The notes beneath the pieces were generated by a model. That model saw only the letters and a list, made by a program, of their open reading frames with translations. It was not told the DNA's origin and did not search any database. A stretch of DNA of 64,000 nt. It comes from Petrolisthes cinctipes. Taxonomy: Eukaryota > Arthropoda > Malacostraca > Decapoda > Porcellanidae. Each line of letters begins with the position of its first letter. Position 1 is the stretch's first letter. The translations under genes and the position numbers were made by a program. Positions 10,969 through 21,890 of this stretch are shown piece by piece. The DNA lies in NCBI GenBank assembly GCA_033782935.1, contig JAWQEG010001373.1:53714-117713 (forward strand), read 5' to 3'.

Positions 10969-11116
10969 AAGCCCACCACCGAGATTATTCGTTAGTGATA
11001 ATCTCAGCCTGGCTACTCCCTACAATTCTACACTCACTTCGTGTTGAAGAAGCCCACCACCGAGATTATTCGTCAGTGATAATCTCAGCCTGGCTACTCC
11101 ATACAATCTTACACTA
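10969..11116. repeat. Two direct copies of an 80-bp unit with internal hairpin
   Basis: TGTTGAAGAAGCCCACCACC followed by GAGATTAT-9 nt-ATAATCTC and CAGCCTGGCTACTCC occurs twice with few changes. Each unit can form an 8-bp stem. Confidence 0.85.
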
Positions 11117-11221
11117 AAAACCTATTCTAATACATATAAATATATAATACCCGTAAATATCCTAAATAACTATACATATAAAATAGGGGTGTTACAATAT
11201 AGATAACTTGTCAACAAGGAA

Positions 11222-11457
11222 TACCTACAATGAGAGGACACAGTAAGAAATTAATTAAAAGAAGAGGAGATAAAGATGTACAGAAATATAGCTTTCCAAA
11301 TAGAGTAATAGACGAATGGAACAAATTACCAGAAGAAGTGGTGTGTGTCAAAAACATACATAACTTTAAAGAAAAAAATGATAATTGTGATTTAAAATAC
11401 GGGACATTACGAGCTTCACTCAATCCTGTAAAAATACAAATAGGTAAGAATAAATAG
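11222..11457 (+). pseudogene. LINE reverse transcriptase C-terminal remnant
   Basis: A short 5'-truncated LINE piece. RGHSKKLIKRRGDKDVQKYS followed by FPNRVIDEWNKLPEEVV and NIHNFKEK matches the conserved tail of CR1/Rex1-type polyproteins (basic patch, then F..RV...WN.LP..VV....++.FK). No upstream domain is present; sequence before 11,200 is unrelated. The frame then runs about 20 residues past the homology. It is a fossil rather than a gene. Confidence 0.7.
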
Positions 11458-11479
11458 GTAAAAACATCAACTAACAGAC

Positions 11480-11541
11480 AACTCATTGGTTTACACACAC
11501 ACACACACACACATTAACCAACAAACAACTCATTGGTTTGC

Positions 11542-11574
<33 letters not shown>

Positions 11575-11625
11575 TACACACATCAACTAATAGACAACTC
11601 ATTGGTTTACACACACACACATAAT
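11480..11625. repeat. (CA)n minisatellite, three units
   Basis: AACTCATTGGTTTRCACAC blocks alternate with CA runs; the unit includes CATCAACTAAYAGACAACTC. Confidence 0.9.
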
Positions 11626-11704
11626 GAGTATTTATAGTGTTTAGAAATAATACCTTGTTCACAGTATAAGTAAATATAATTATAATGATCAGATAATGAG
11701 GTCG

Positions 11705-11736
<32 letters not shown>

Positions 11737-12064
11737 TTCTTGAAAATTATATTTAGGACACTAAAAGTTGATTAGAGTTAAAATTGTGTTATAAAATTAC
11801 TTCCTTTATAGTAATATCATATATTAACACCATGTAAACAATTCTTGAAGTGCTAGCGGTGATTTCTATTTCCTCCAAATTATTACAGGAAACAAAGTGC
11901 TGTTATTATATTATATTTCTTTTGTTTCTTTACATTGATTGTAGCAAAATGAAACTTTCTAGTTACTGATAAACTACGTATTTTATTTCACTATATATAC
12001 TAATAAACAATTATATTGTTATGACTGTCAGTATAATATTGATATTTGTATGAACTGTATTATA

Positions 12065-12078
12065 CTCAACATGGATGT

Positions 12079-12115
<37 letters not shown>

Positions 12116-12175
12116 TACAGTAACATGGGTGTAAATTCTCTCTCTCTCTCTCTTATACTTAACATGGGTGTTAAT

Positions 12176-12239
<64 letters not shown>

Positions 12240-12293
12240 CTCAACATGGGTGTTAATAATTCTCTCTCTCTCTCTTATACTCAACATGGGTGT

Positions 12294-12363
<70 letters not shown>

Positions 12364-12377
12364 GTTTAACATGGGTG
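12065..12377. repeat. Compound minisatellite: (CT)n alternating with AACATGGGTGTTAAT
   Basis: Six spacers of the form ACTCAACATGGGTGTTAATAA, at about 12,062, 12,120, 12,160, 12,240, 12,280 and 12,365, separate CT runs of variable length. The last spacer's GTTAA is the insertion site of the adjacent TTAA foldback. Confidence 0.9.
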
Positions 12378-12548
12378 TTAAGGGGATGGTATACTTTCAA
12401 TAGACTGTAGTGCCTTGATTCCTCCAAAGTATGGCTGGAAACAGACACAGATGAAGACAAATAATGGTACCCTGTTGCCTGGAATAGTTTGGAGGAATCC
12501 TTTGCTCCAAATTTACCACTCAAAACAGTGTGCTATATACCCCCTTAA
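12378..12548. mobile_element. TTAA foldback MITE
   Basis: TTAA occurs at both edges (12,378-12,381 and 12,545-12,548). Next to them are GGGGATGGTATAC and the roughly complementary GCTATATACCCCC. The interior pairs GATTCCTCCAAAGTATGGC with GTTTGGAGGAATCC. A TTAA target and short G/C-rich ends are what piggyBac-type (or Kolobok-type) transposases leave; no transposase is present. Confidence 0.7.
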
Positions 12549-12556
12549 TATTTCAG

Positions 12557-12879
12557 ACATTATGCAAGATGTTACGGACATTGAAAAAGATATTACGGAC
12601 CTTGAAAACGAAATTTCTGACCTTGAACAAAACAATACTGACTCTGAACAGAAGAAGACGATGTGTGACCAGGTATGGAAAGCAGAAATCCTGAATGTGG
12701 CATTGTATGTGCCGAGGCTGGAAATAGTGATGTTGTTCTTAGCCATGGTAATATCTGTAATTATATACTTTTCTTGGATTGAGTTTGTGGACATTAACAT
12801 TATGCTGTTCCTTGCTCCAATGTGTCGTAGGCTGGCTCTCCTTCTTTTTGGACGAGTACAAGTACCAGCCAACCAGTAA
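12557..12879 (+). CDS. Candidate terminal exon: heptad coil plus two membrane segments, unknown function
   Basis: An acceptor TTAATATTTCAG ends at 12,556 and the open frame then runs to a TAA at 12,879. The first ~30 residues form a strikingly regular seven-residue pattern (DVTDIEKDITDLENEISDLE), a likely coiled coil. The rest contains two hydrophobic spans (MLFLAMVISVIIYFSWI and INIMLFLAPM) separated by a short acidic loop, then a basic tail, so an integral membrane protein is likely. The exon begins with two bases of a codon, so the upstream exon must end in phase 1. The TTAA foldback ends only 8 bases before the exon, so its edge supplies part of the acceptor. I do not recognise the family. 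Confidence is limited because no upstream exon was found. Confidence 0.4.
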
Positions 12880-13139
12880 CAAGGAAACACACACACAAAC
12901 AGATACCTACACACACAAACAGACACAAGTGTCAACAAACCAGTAACAATGAAGCACACGTCACATAATGAACATTGTTTACAGAGAGTAACTCTTGATA
13001 AACAGGTATAAACTATTCTATGTTAATCATAATAATGATCAAATTTCATGTTTTCAGTAATAATTTCTATTACCATCTTTTTACTAATAATTTCAATGTT
13101 TTATTGTATGACAATATAAACTACATGTATTAAGTTGAT

Positions 13140-13300
13140 ATGTTTTTATGTATGACCTGCTTTTATGTATGTCCACTATATGGAGTTATAACATGATGTC
13201 AACAACTTGTATTATATCTATGTACCCACTATAAAGAGTTATAACATGATGTCAACAACTTGTATTATGTCTATGTACCCACTATAAGGAGTTATAACAT
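13140..13300. repeat. Tandem repeat, about 63-bp unit
   Basis: GAGTTATAACATGATGTCAA followed by CAACTTGTATTATRTCTATG and TACCCACTATA, 2.5 copies. The array is cut by the LINE at 13,301 and resumes at 16,573. Confidence 0.85.
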
Positions 13301-13393
13301 TTTTTTTTTTCTATATTAAAAAATATGAGAACCAAAGGCCATGCGCCCGCTCACTGTCCTCATCTGCATAGTAGTTAGTGGGAGTGTCCAAAA

Positions 13394-15382
13394 TCATGTC
13401 CAATTTCGTTCGAGATGCCTAGACCCATTGCGTTTGAAGGAACATAAGTAGTAGTAAGGTGGAAAGATGGATGAAGGTAGAGTGTTCCAGAGTTGACCAG
13501 TTGTGTATATGAAAGACTGAGAGTACCGGTTAACTCTTGCATTAGGGAGTTGGATAAAAAAGGGGTGAGAACGAGAGGCTTGACGAGTGTTGCATGCTCT
13601 CCTGAGGGGAGCAAGCATACATTGAGAGCGTTCAGAAGAGCAATGTCCAGTGTAATAGCGATAGAAGAGAGAAAGTTATGCAACATTGCAGCGAAGAGAG
13701 AGAGGTTGTAGTGAATCAGTAAGAGGAGGAGAGTTGATGAGACGAAAGGTCTTTGACTCCACCTTGTCCAGGAGTGTTGTAAATGTTGAACCACCCCACA
13801 CATGAGAGCCATACTCCATACAGGGGTGGATGAGACCATTGTACAGAGACAGCAACTGTGTGGGGGTGAAGTATTCACGGAATCTGCTCAGCACACCTAA
13901 TTTCTTTGAGGCGGTTTTAGCTAGAGAGGTAATGTGATCTCTCCAAGAGAGATTGTGAGAGAAAGAGACTCCAAGAATATTAAGGGAAGAGGAAAGGTCA
14001 AGTTGTGTATCGTTGAAGGAGAGGGGATAGTCATCAGGAAGATTAGTACGAGTTGAAAGATGAAGGAACTGTGTTTTAGAGGCATTGAAAGCAACAAGGT
14101 TCTCTCTGCCCCAGTTAGAGATGTGGGAAAGATCAGAATTCAGGCGTGCTACTGCATCCTCACGTGATGTGGAAAGGAGCTGCTGGGATGGACGGTTCTC
14201 AAATTGAGTAGAGTAGTGTAGGGTGGAATCATCGGCATAGGAGTGGATAGGGGAAGAGGTACAGGTAAGAAGATCATTAATGAACAGGAGAAAGAGGATG
14301 GGTGATAGAACAGAACCCTGAGGAACACCATTATTAATAGACTTGGAAGAAGAACAGTAACCCTCTACAACAGCAACTATAGAACGGCCAGAAAGGAAAT
14401 CAGAGATAAAGGTGCAGAGAGAGGGATACAAACCAAATGAGGGCAGTTTGGAGATTAAAGCTTTGTGCCAGACTCTATCAAAAGCTTTGGATATGTCGAG
14501 GGCAACAGTAAAAGTTTCACCAAAGTTCCAAAAAGAGGATGACCATGAATCAGAAAGGAGGGATAGAAGATCACCAGTAGAGCGTCCCTGATGGAAACCA
14601 TACTGACGATCTGAAAGAAGGTCGTGACAAGTAAGGTGCTTATTAATTTTGGAGTTAAGAATAGATTCGAAGACTTTAGATAGACATGCGGTCAAAGCAA
14701 TGGGACGATAGTTGGAGGGTTGGGAGCGGTCTCCTTTCTTCGGAACAGGTTGGATCAGAGCAAACTTCCAGCAAGAAGGAAAAGTGTTAGATGATAGACA
14801 TAGACGGAACAGTTTGCCTAGGCAGGGTGTCAGCACGGAAGCACAGTTTTTGAGAACAACAGGAGGAATCCCATCAGGCCCGTACGCCTTCCGAGTGTTA
14901 AGGCCAGAGAGGGCAGAAAATACTTCCTTTGAAGAGATTCTGATGTCAGGCATAAGTAAGTCAGAGGGAGGTGGAGATGGAGGAACAGAGCCAGAATCCT
15001 CCAGTGCGGAGTGAAAGGCAAAGGTTTGAGAGAAGAGTTCAGCTTTATCAGGTGAAGGGATGGGAACATTTCCATCAGGAAGGATGAGAGGAGGGAAAGA
15101 GGAAGTAAAGTTACTGGAGAGATTTTTGGCTAGATGCCAGAAAGAACGAGAGGTGGAAGAGTTGGACAGGTCATTGCACTTGGCACGGATGAAGGATTTT
15201 TTGGCTAGTCGGAGAACAGATTTGGCACGATTCCGGGCAGAGATATACAGAGCACGAGATTCATCAGTTTGAAGGCGTCGGTACCATCTGAAAGCTTCCT
15301 CCTTGTTGTGGACAGCAGTAGAACAAGCGTGATTAAACCAAGAGTTTCGTGAATTAGTAAGAGGATCACCTCCGAGATGCAT
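13394..15382 (-). pseudogene. LINE reverse transcriptase with C-terminal domain
   Basis: The enzyme copies LINE RNA at a nicked target. In order it shows GLNTRKAYGPDGIPPVVLK, NYRPIALTACLSKVFE, QYGFHQGRSTGDLL, LDISKAFDRVWHKALI, NGVPQGSVLSPILF and the catalytic HSYADDSTLHYS, then LNILGVSFSHNLSW and LYNGLIHPCMEYGSHVW. An in-frame TAA at 13,676-13,678 follows RCNVA. The same frame then continues with LSLFYRYYTGHCSSERS to a tail with GQLWNTLPSSIFPPYY and a stop at 13,394. It overlaps the endonuclease frame near 15,360, where a frameshift lies. All catalytic motifs are intact. A YADDST core and FYRYY..HCS tail are common in arthropod LINEs of the Jockey/I superfamily; the exact clade is not assigned. 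Confidence 0.9.
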
Positions 15383-16212
15383 GCATCACACTCAGAGGGA
15401 CCCCAGCCATGAAAGCAAAAATCACTCCATGGGAAATCTTGAAAGTATTGCCTCAGATCATCCCAGTTAGCAGCGCTGTAGTGCCACAGACGCCGCTCGC
15501 TGGGAGGGTCCAACGGTCTTACTGGAGCGAAAGGACAGGAAACTGAAATAAGATTGTGATCGGAGGAGCCCAAAGGAGAGAAAAGTTCAACAGTATAAGC
15601 AGAAGGATGAGAGGTTAGGAATAAGTCAAGGATATTGGGGTGACCTCCAAGGCGGTCTGGAATACGGGTAGGGTACTGAATTAACTGCTCTAGGTCGTTG
15701 AGGATAGAAAAGGTGAAGGTTTGTTCACCAGGTGGATCAGTGAAGGGAGATGAAAGCCAAAGGCGGTGGTGAACGTTGAAATCTCCTAAAATGGAGATTT
15801 CTGAGAAAGGAGAATGGGATAGAATGTGTTTCACTTTTGAGGTAAGATAGTCAAAGAATTTTGGATAGTCAGTAGAGTTAGGAGAGAGATATACAGCACA
15901 GATGTATTTAGTTTGAGAGTAACAGGTTAGCCGAAGCCAGAGGGTTGAGAATTCAGGAGAGTCAAGTTTGGGAACACGAGAATAAGTGAGGTCGTTGCAT
16001 ACGTATAAGCAACAACCGCCTTTGGCACAAAACTGAGGATAGAGAAAGTAAGAGGAGACAGAGTAGGGGTTGCTGTCAGTTGATACTGAGATCTGGGTCT
16101 TGGTGAGGAAGAGAATATGAGGTTTAGCGGAGAAGAGGTGGTGTTCAACAGAAGAGAAGTCAGAGGAAAGACCACGAATGTTGCAAAAGTTAATAAAGAG
16201 TGGGTCAGACAA
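15360..16212 (-). pseudogene. LINE endonuclease (EEP) domain
   Basis: N-terminal endonuclease of the same LINE. Starts [20 protein letters not shown], followed by [11 protein letters not shown], the tyrosine-rich [25 protein letters not shown] (GDFN block), [12 protein letters not shown] and [12 protein letters not shown] (SDH block). These are the conserved elements of apurinic-type LINE nucleases. The start codon chosen is the first methionine before the conserved NIRGL segment. The frame drifts into a non-homologous frame after about 15,360, where the RT frame takes over. Confidence 0.88.
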
Positions 16213-16635
16213 TGGTCCAGGGCATCTCAGGGGGTCGTCAAGAAAGGGTCCAGACTGAGGGGAGTTTATTGACCCATCCCCATGGGCCTCCGAGGCTTGA
16301 TTTTTAATTTCATTCTTAATTATAAATTTTGGGGGGATATTACTTGGACAAAGGGTGTGGTGTGTAGCGTGTTTGTATATTTTGTGTAAATAGAAAGAGA
16401 GTTATGTCTTTGAGAGTATGTTGGACTACTCTCAGTGTATGTGAGACACGAAAAGATTAGCAAAGGTGCACAGACAGGTGAAACGGGAGTTCCAACTCTA
16501 CCTATTACCTGTTCAGCGTCCACCCTAGGAGTACTACCCTGTTTGGCTGGTGTCTCGAGCCTCCTCCTTGAACATGATGTCAACAGCTTATATTATATCT
16601 ATGGTTAACATTGTGATCTTCTTTAATGTATGATG

Positions 16636-17025
16636 ACTTAGTGCCGATTCCACAGTGGTTTGTTTCGGTTTGCAAGCACCATAACGGCAGAAACTGAACT
16701 GTGTAAATGACTAATGAGTTAATTATTGGATGAATATGATGACTCCACAATCAAACTATTGTAATAGTGGAACTACCTGACAGTGTGGTTGGTTGGGGAG
16801 CATCCTAATAAACTATGGAAATAATGAAACTACCTGACAGATTTTGTGGATATGGAGACTAAGTTTGTTGGATATAATTAAGACTGACAAGTGTAGTTGG
16901 TTAGGGAGCATCCTATCAAACTATGGTAATAATGGAACTACCTGACAGATTTTGTGGATATGGAGACTGAGTTTGTTGTTGGGGAGGATCCTAACAAACC
17001 AAAGCCACTGTGGAATCAACCCTTA
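16636..17025. mobile_element. MITE with GATTCCACAGTGG ends (copy 1)
   Basis: Begins CCGATTCCACAGTGGTTTG and ends CCACTGTGGAATC; the ends are complementary. The interior contains a direct duplication of about 110 bp (GGAGCATCCTA ... CTACCTGACAG). Related copies lie at 26,928-27,240 and 37,977-38,223. Confidence 0.65.
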
Positions 17026-17194
17026 GTAATGATTTGATAACTAATGGGAGATTTTTAGTCTACAACAATGATTTACAAGTTGCCTCCACTAGTAATGAGC
17101 ACAGAGTCCAGTAGATTTGTTTACTCGTTGCAGTATAATTAATGCTTTAGCAGAAGAGAGCTCGATCAATTATATACTATTACTACGAGTAAAC

Positions 17195-17808
17195 AAATAC
17201 AGTGGTGCCACATTTACTATTACTATACATAAACCATAATACAGTGGTGCCATTTACTATTACTCTACATAAACAATAATACAGTGGTGCCACATTTACT
17301 ATTACTATACATAAACAATAATACAGTGGTGCCACATTTACTATTACTATACATAAACAATAATACAGTGGTGCCACATTTACTATTACTATACATAAAC
17401 AATAATACAGTGGTGCCACATTTACTATTACTATACATAAACAATAATACAGTGGTGCCACATTTACTATTACTATACATAAACAATAATACAGTGGTGC
17501 CACATTTACTATTACTATACATAAACAATAATACAGTGGTGCCACATTTACTATTAATATACATAAACAATAATACAGTGGTGCCACTTTTACTATTACT
17601 ATACATAAACAATAATACAGTGGTGCCACATTTACTATTACTATACGTAAACAATAATACAGTGGTGCCACATTTACTATTACTATATGTAAACAATAAT
17701 ACAGTGGTGCCACATTTACTATTACTATACATAAACAATAATACAGTGGTGCCACATTTACTATTACTATACGTAAACAATAATACAGTGGTGCCACATT
17801 TTGCCAAA
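17195..17808. repeat. 42-bp minisatellite, about 14 copies
   Basis: The unit is ACAGTGGTGCCACATTTACT followed by ATTACTATACATAAACAATA and AT. Copies differ by single substitutions (CGTAA, TATGT, TTAAT). Because 42 is divisible by three, long frames stay open on both strands. I see no start context or splice sites, so I treat those frames as artefacts. Confidence 0.97.
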
Positions 17809-17814
17809 CCAACT

Positions 17815-18282
17815 GGACACTGTGCTCATTGTTAGTGCAGGATAAATTAAGTTGATTTATTGTAGACATTTATAACTGTCTAGGTCCTAGGAGATCACTT
17901 GATGTCTCATCTATGTTGGTGAGAATCAGAAGGTGGTTGACCAGTTTATATACCTTCGGATAATAATTTAGTTTTATTGAATAAGAGTGAAATGTAAACA
18001 GAATACATGGAAACTATGGTGTAAATGATATAATGTATTTTTTGTTGTTTCATGAAAATAGTGAGTGAAATGTAAACTAAATACCTGTAAACTATTGGGA
18101 AATTGGACCATAACATTTTCTTGTTCAGTCCTGTACATTTTAAGTCAAGTAAAACAAATGGAACCAATCATATAACCTTCCTGGTGGTGGTAATTATTAA
18201 CAAGGAAATGTCTTAATGGTTAGTATTGTTCCATTGTTATAAGTAAATATGGAAACTGGTGGAAATTTATTAATTGAGAGAG
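17815..18282. other. No recognisable gene
   Basis: AT-rich sequence with a short internal similarity (ATAGTGAGTGAAATGTAAAC near 18,059 against AAGAGTGAAATGTAAAC near 17,985). No gene is evident. Confidence 0.5.
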
Positions 18283-18663
18283 TTAAAGGTTAGATTCTCT
18301 TGTTGGTGAAGGTCTCTGATTCTTCTAAACTATGTCATCAAACAACAGATCCCTTATTAGTAACATTGAGGGCATCTGTTTTCTGGCATAGTTAAGATGA
18401 ATTTAGTAATTGATATTAGGCGCCACAACAACGAGGTCATATGGCGCCAAAAGAAGGTGATAGGGAGGTGAGACAGCAAGCAGAAAGGAAATAGAAAGAA
18501 AAGAGGGACGGTTGAAGAAGTGAAAGGGAGTTTCTGGGGCCGAAATGGGGCCAAAACCCCTTAAAGTATTACCCACATCACTACAGACAATATACCCCAA
18601 AGGAGGCATAGTTAGGACAAATCAGAGACCTTCAAATTTACCAACAAAAGAATCTCCTCTTAA
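18283..18663. mobile_element. TTAA foldback element carrying a dispersed repeat
   Basis: TTAA lies at 18,283-18,286 and 18,660-18,663. The arms pair: TAGATTCTCTTGTTGGTGAA near 18,291 is inverted near 18,655. The middle (18,403-18,600) is the inverted copy of the repeat at 6,575-6,740. Confidence 0.7.
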
Positions 18664-18820
18664 TCTGATGGCATACTTTTAATAGACTGGAGTGCCTTGA
18701 TTCCTCCAAAGTATGCCAGGAAACAGACCCACAAGTAGAAAAATAATGGTATTCTGTTGTGTGGGATAGTTTGGAGGAATCGTTTTCTCCAGATTTACCA
18801 ACACAAAACTTCCCACTTAA
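18660..18820. mobile_element. TTAA foldback MITE sharing its TTAA with the neighbour
   Basis: Edges are TTAA at 18,660-18,663 (also the right edge of the previous element) and 18,817-18,820. Inner arms are GATTCCTCCAAAGTATGCC and GATAGTTTGGAGGAATC. It matches the copies at 12,378 and 22,495 closely over the first 100 bases. Confidence 0.7.
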
Positions 18821-19233
18821 CCTGCTTAGGGACAAATTATGTCCAAAGAACACTTTCCGAAGAACTGATTAGTAAATATAAACACATGATAAGGGCACTA
18901 AAAGAAAAATCAAACAGAATAGTTATATCAGGTATAATCCCTCGAATGAAGACAGACAATCGATTTATAAACAGCGCTCGTAGTATAAATTGTAGACTCG
19001 CTACCCTTCGCAATAATGAAGAAGTCGGTTACGTAAACACCTGGGACAACTTTTATAATGATAAGTCGTTATTCTTAGATGATGGAGTACATCTAAACCT
19101 GGTGGGAGCAGCACGCTTTGGTCGACTGCTAAACGAAACAATAAAGGAATTATATACAAAAAACGGGACAGACAGCGGCAACCAATCAACTCCCCATAGA
19201 ACCAACAGAATCTTGGTGAAATACAGAAGATAG
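18821..19233 (+). pseudogene. CR1-type LINE ORF1 remnant with SGNH esterase-like C-terminus
   Basis: The frame shows KYKHMIRALKEKSNRIVISG, then IIPRM, GYVNTWDNFYND and LFLDDGVHLNLVGAARFGRL. The DG.HLN motif supplies the Asp-His pair of SGNH hydrolases, and the SGIIPR segment precedes it as in ORF1 esterase domains of CR1-group LINEs. The N-terminus with the catalytic serine is missing: the TTAA foldback edge at 18,820 abuts the fragment. It is followed directly by decayed endonuclease sequence, as expected for a CR1 element. Confidence 0.7.
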
Positions 19234-19830
19234 AGACTTTTTGGCAGAATATACACTTCCCAGCTATAAATCATTCGAAAAGAGCCGAAATGATAAGAAT
19301 GGAGGTGGCTTGTTACAGTACATTAAAGAAAACCTTAACCCAATTTTGATATTGAAGCCACAAATCGATAACGTTGACATATCCTATGTGTATTTCTAAG
19401 AGATGCTTATGGTTCAAAAATAATACTAGCTCTAATATACCGTCCTCCAGCTCAGCCAGTGCAAACCGATCGAGATATATACGAACAAATTGCAGAAACA
19501 TATAACGAGCACGACGCCGTAATTTTTGGAGATCTCAATCTCCCAGTGTCGAAATGGACATTCAGAACACGAACTTTATGCCAACCTACAAGAAAGTCCA
19601 CTATACCAATTTGTTGAATATCCAACCCGTGGCAATAACGTACTCGACCTCGTACTCGCAACGAAAGAGGATTTGATTGAGGACCTGGATGTGGGTGAGG
19701 AGTTCAGTAACAGTGATCACAATAGTATTACTTTCAATCTAAAGATAAACACTAGTAAACCAAACAACAGCAATGAGAAAGTCTTAAATTACAAAAGAGC
19801 TAATTTGGAAACTCAAAACACTAATTAAGG
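19234..19830 (+). pseudogene. CR1-like LINE endonuclease, multiply frameshifted
   Basis: Fragments in several frames together give an EEP nuclease: KNGGGLLQYIKENL, ILALIYRPPAQP, DAVIFGDLNLPVSKW (GDxN block), LYQFVEYPTRGNNVLDLVLA and EFSNSDHNSITF (SDH block). At least two frameshifts (near 19,395 and 19,555) and a stop separate them. Confidence 0.8.
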
Positions 19831-20159
19831 ATATCGATTGGAACTTCTTGCTCACCACTAATGATATAAATAAGGCATGGGAAAGTTTTACAACCACCTA
19901 CCAAAATGTAGTTAAGGAGTACATACCAACAAAAAAAACGACGTTCATTGACCAGCTATAGACCAAAATGGTGGAGTAAAGATATTGCAGACTGTCTAAT
20001 TGCGAAAAAAAACTGCCTATGACAATTTAAAATTCTCAAATATTAATGACGAACGAGTAAAGTTCTTAGATCTACGACACAAAGCCAAAAAACTAATTAA
20101 GCAAAGCTAAAAGTCCCTAGAGTTACATATTGCAAATCAAAATAAGGCAAACCCAAAAG

Positions 20160-21890
20160 AATTTTACAGTTACATCCGACAAAAGTAAGTAGTTACCTTA
20201 TCTATTGGGCCACTAGTTAACGAAAACGGAGAATACACTGATGACGCGGTCCAAATGAGCAGTGCCCTCAACATTTTTTTTGCTTCAGTTTTTACATCCG
20301 AAGACCTTATTGATATCCCCACCGCCGCACCACTGAATGAGGATATTTCTGAGACACTAACTAATATCAGCATAACAGAGGGAGAAGTTTTGAAATGACT
20401 AGACAAACTAATGGAAAATAAGTCACCAGGACCTGACGCTATCTCACCTAGAGTACTTAAAGAAGTAAATAATGAATTCTCCAAACCACTCATGATGATC
20501 TTCAATCAATCCCTGCAAACTGGGACTATGCCTACTATGTGGAAACTTACTAACGTAACCCCAATTTTTAAGAAAGGTAGTAAGTAGTTGCCCAGCAACT
20601 ATCGGCCAATAAGCTTAACCTCAGTCATATGTAAATTACTAGGAGCACTCATAAGAGAGAGACTCATAAATCATCTGGAAAATAATAATATAATCAGAGA
20701 TACCCAACATGGCTTCCGTAACAAACATTCCTGCTTAACAAATCTAGATTTTCTTCATGATAATATAAACAAATATGATGAAACTAAGGCAGTAGATATT
20801 ATTTACCTCGATTTTCAGGAGGCCTTCGACAAAGTTCCTCTCCTTCATTTAATAATCAAACTAAAAGCACATGGAATTAATGGCAATTTACTAGCATGGA
20901 TAGAAAATTGGCTCAGCCAGAGAAAACAAAGAATGGTCATAAATGGTAAAGCATCAGACTGGTCCAATGTAACTAGTGGTGTTCCACAAGGATCAGTGCT
21001 AGGACTGGTACTATTTCTAATTTACATCAATGATATAGACAAAGGCCTCACCTGTACAGTCTCAAAGTTTACGGACGACAAAAAAATAGCAAATACCGTC
21101 CTATCAGATGAACATATTGTAGATATGCAAAATAATGTGAATAAGCTTTTCCAATGGGCCAAAACGTGGCAAATGAGTTTCAACCCTGATAAATGTAAGG
21201 TACTTCATATCGGAAATCGAAATAGGGGAGCGAATTATTCAATGAACGGCACCCAAATAAAGAGCGTAGACTCAGGAAACTGATTTGGGAGTAACGATAT
21301 CAAGTAATTTACAGCCTAGCCAGCAATGTACTGCAGTCGTCAAAAAAGCAAATTAAATAATTGGTTTCATCATCAGGTCATTTGAACATAAATCAAAAGA
21401 CGTAATTCTCACCCTTTATAATTCGTTAATCCGTCTGATTCTGGAATATTGCATACAATCCTGGTGCCCTTACTATCAAAAAGATATAGACAACCTCGAA
21501 AGAGTTTAACGAAGAGTTACAAAATGATCCCTGGTCTAAGGAACAAAACATACAAAGAACGACTTAAGGAATTAAACCTATTTCCATTGACCCAGCGCAG
21601 ATCAAGAGGTGACCTAATACAAGTGTTCAAAATAATCAAAGGCATCGACAATATGAATTGCAACAAATACTTCACAATCGACCGAACAAATTACATGTGA
21701 GGAAATGGCTGTAAAATCATCGGTAAATCCTTCAATTAACACGAGGCTAAAAAAAAAAAAATTCAAATGAGTAGTAAATTTGTGGAACAGTCTCCCTCGT
21801 AAAACTCTAGAATGCAACACCGTAGATTCTTTTAAAGTCAGCCTAGATAAACACCTCGGCAGCAGTCCACGGATGTCTGCATTTGTTAGA
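20160..21890 (+). pseudogene. CR1-like LINE reverse transcriptase, decayed
   Basis: Shows KSPGPDAISPRVLKEV, NYRPISLTSVICKLL, QHGFRNKHSCLTNLDFLHD, YLDFQEAFDKVP, TSGVPQGSVLGLVLFLIYIN and, after the polymerase core, QWAKTWQMSFNPDKCKVLHI. The catalytic block reads KFTDDKKIA where FADDTK is usual; both aspartates remain. A stop lies just before 20,588, with the frame continuing in phase on both sides. The C-terminal parts (MIPGLRNKTYKERLKELNLF, FVNLWNSLP-type segment near 21,780) lie in other frames. The copy is old and dead. Confidence 0.88.

Larger units (their letters stand above)
13301..16572 (-). mobile_element. Near full-length Jockey/I-superfamily LINE, inserted in a tandem repeat
   Basis: Runs on the minus strand from a 5' end near 16,572 to a poly(A) tail seen as T(10) at 13,301-13,310. 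The host repeat reads AACAT on both sides (13,296-13,300 and 16,573-16,577), a likely target duplication. It carries endonuclease and reverse transcriptase domains with only one frameshift (near 15,360) and one stop (13,676-13,678), so it is relatively young. No separate ORF1 is evident. Confidence 0.85.

Noticed and set aside
13375..13878. Separate 167-residue minus frame
   Set aside because: Out-of-frame shadow of the LINE C-terminus; the true frame continues past a TAA at 13,676.
17195..17808. Possible CRISPR-like array
   Set aside because: Repeats are contiguous with no unique spacers, and the context is eukaryotic; it is a tandem minisatellite.
17183..17869. Long repetitive open frames on both strands (14-residue repeats)
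   Set aside because: They are produced by the 42-bp minisatellite, whose unit length is a multiple of three; there is no signal peptide, start context or splice evidence.
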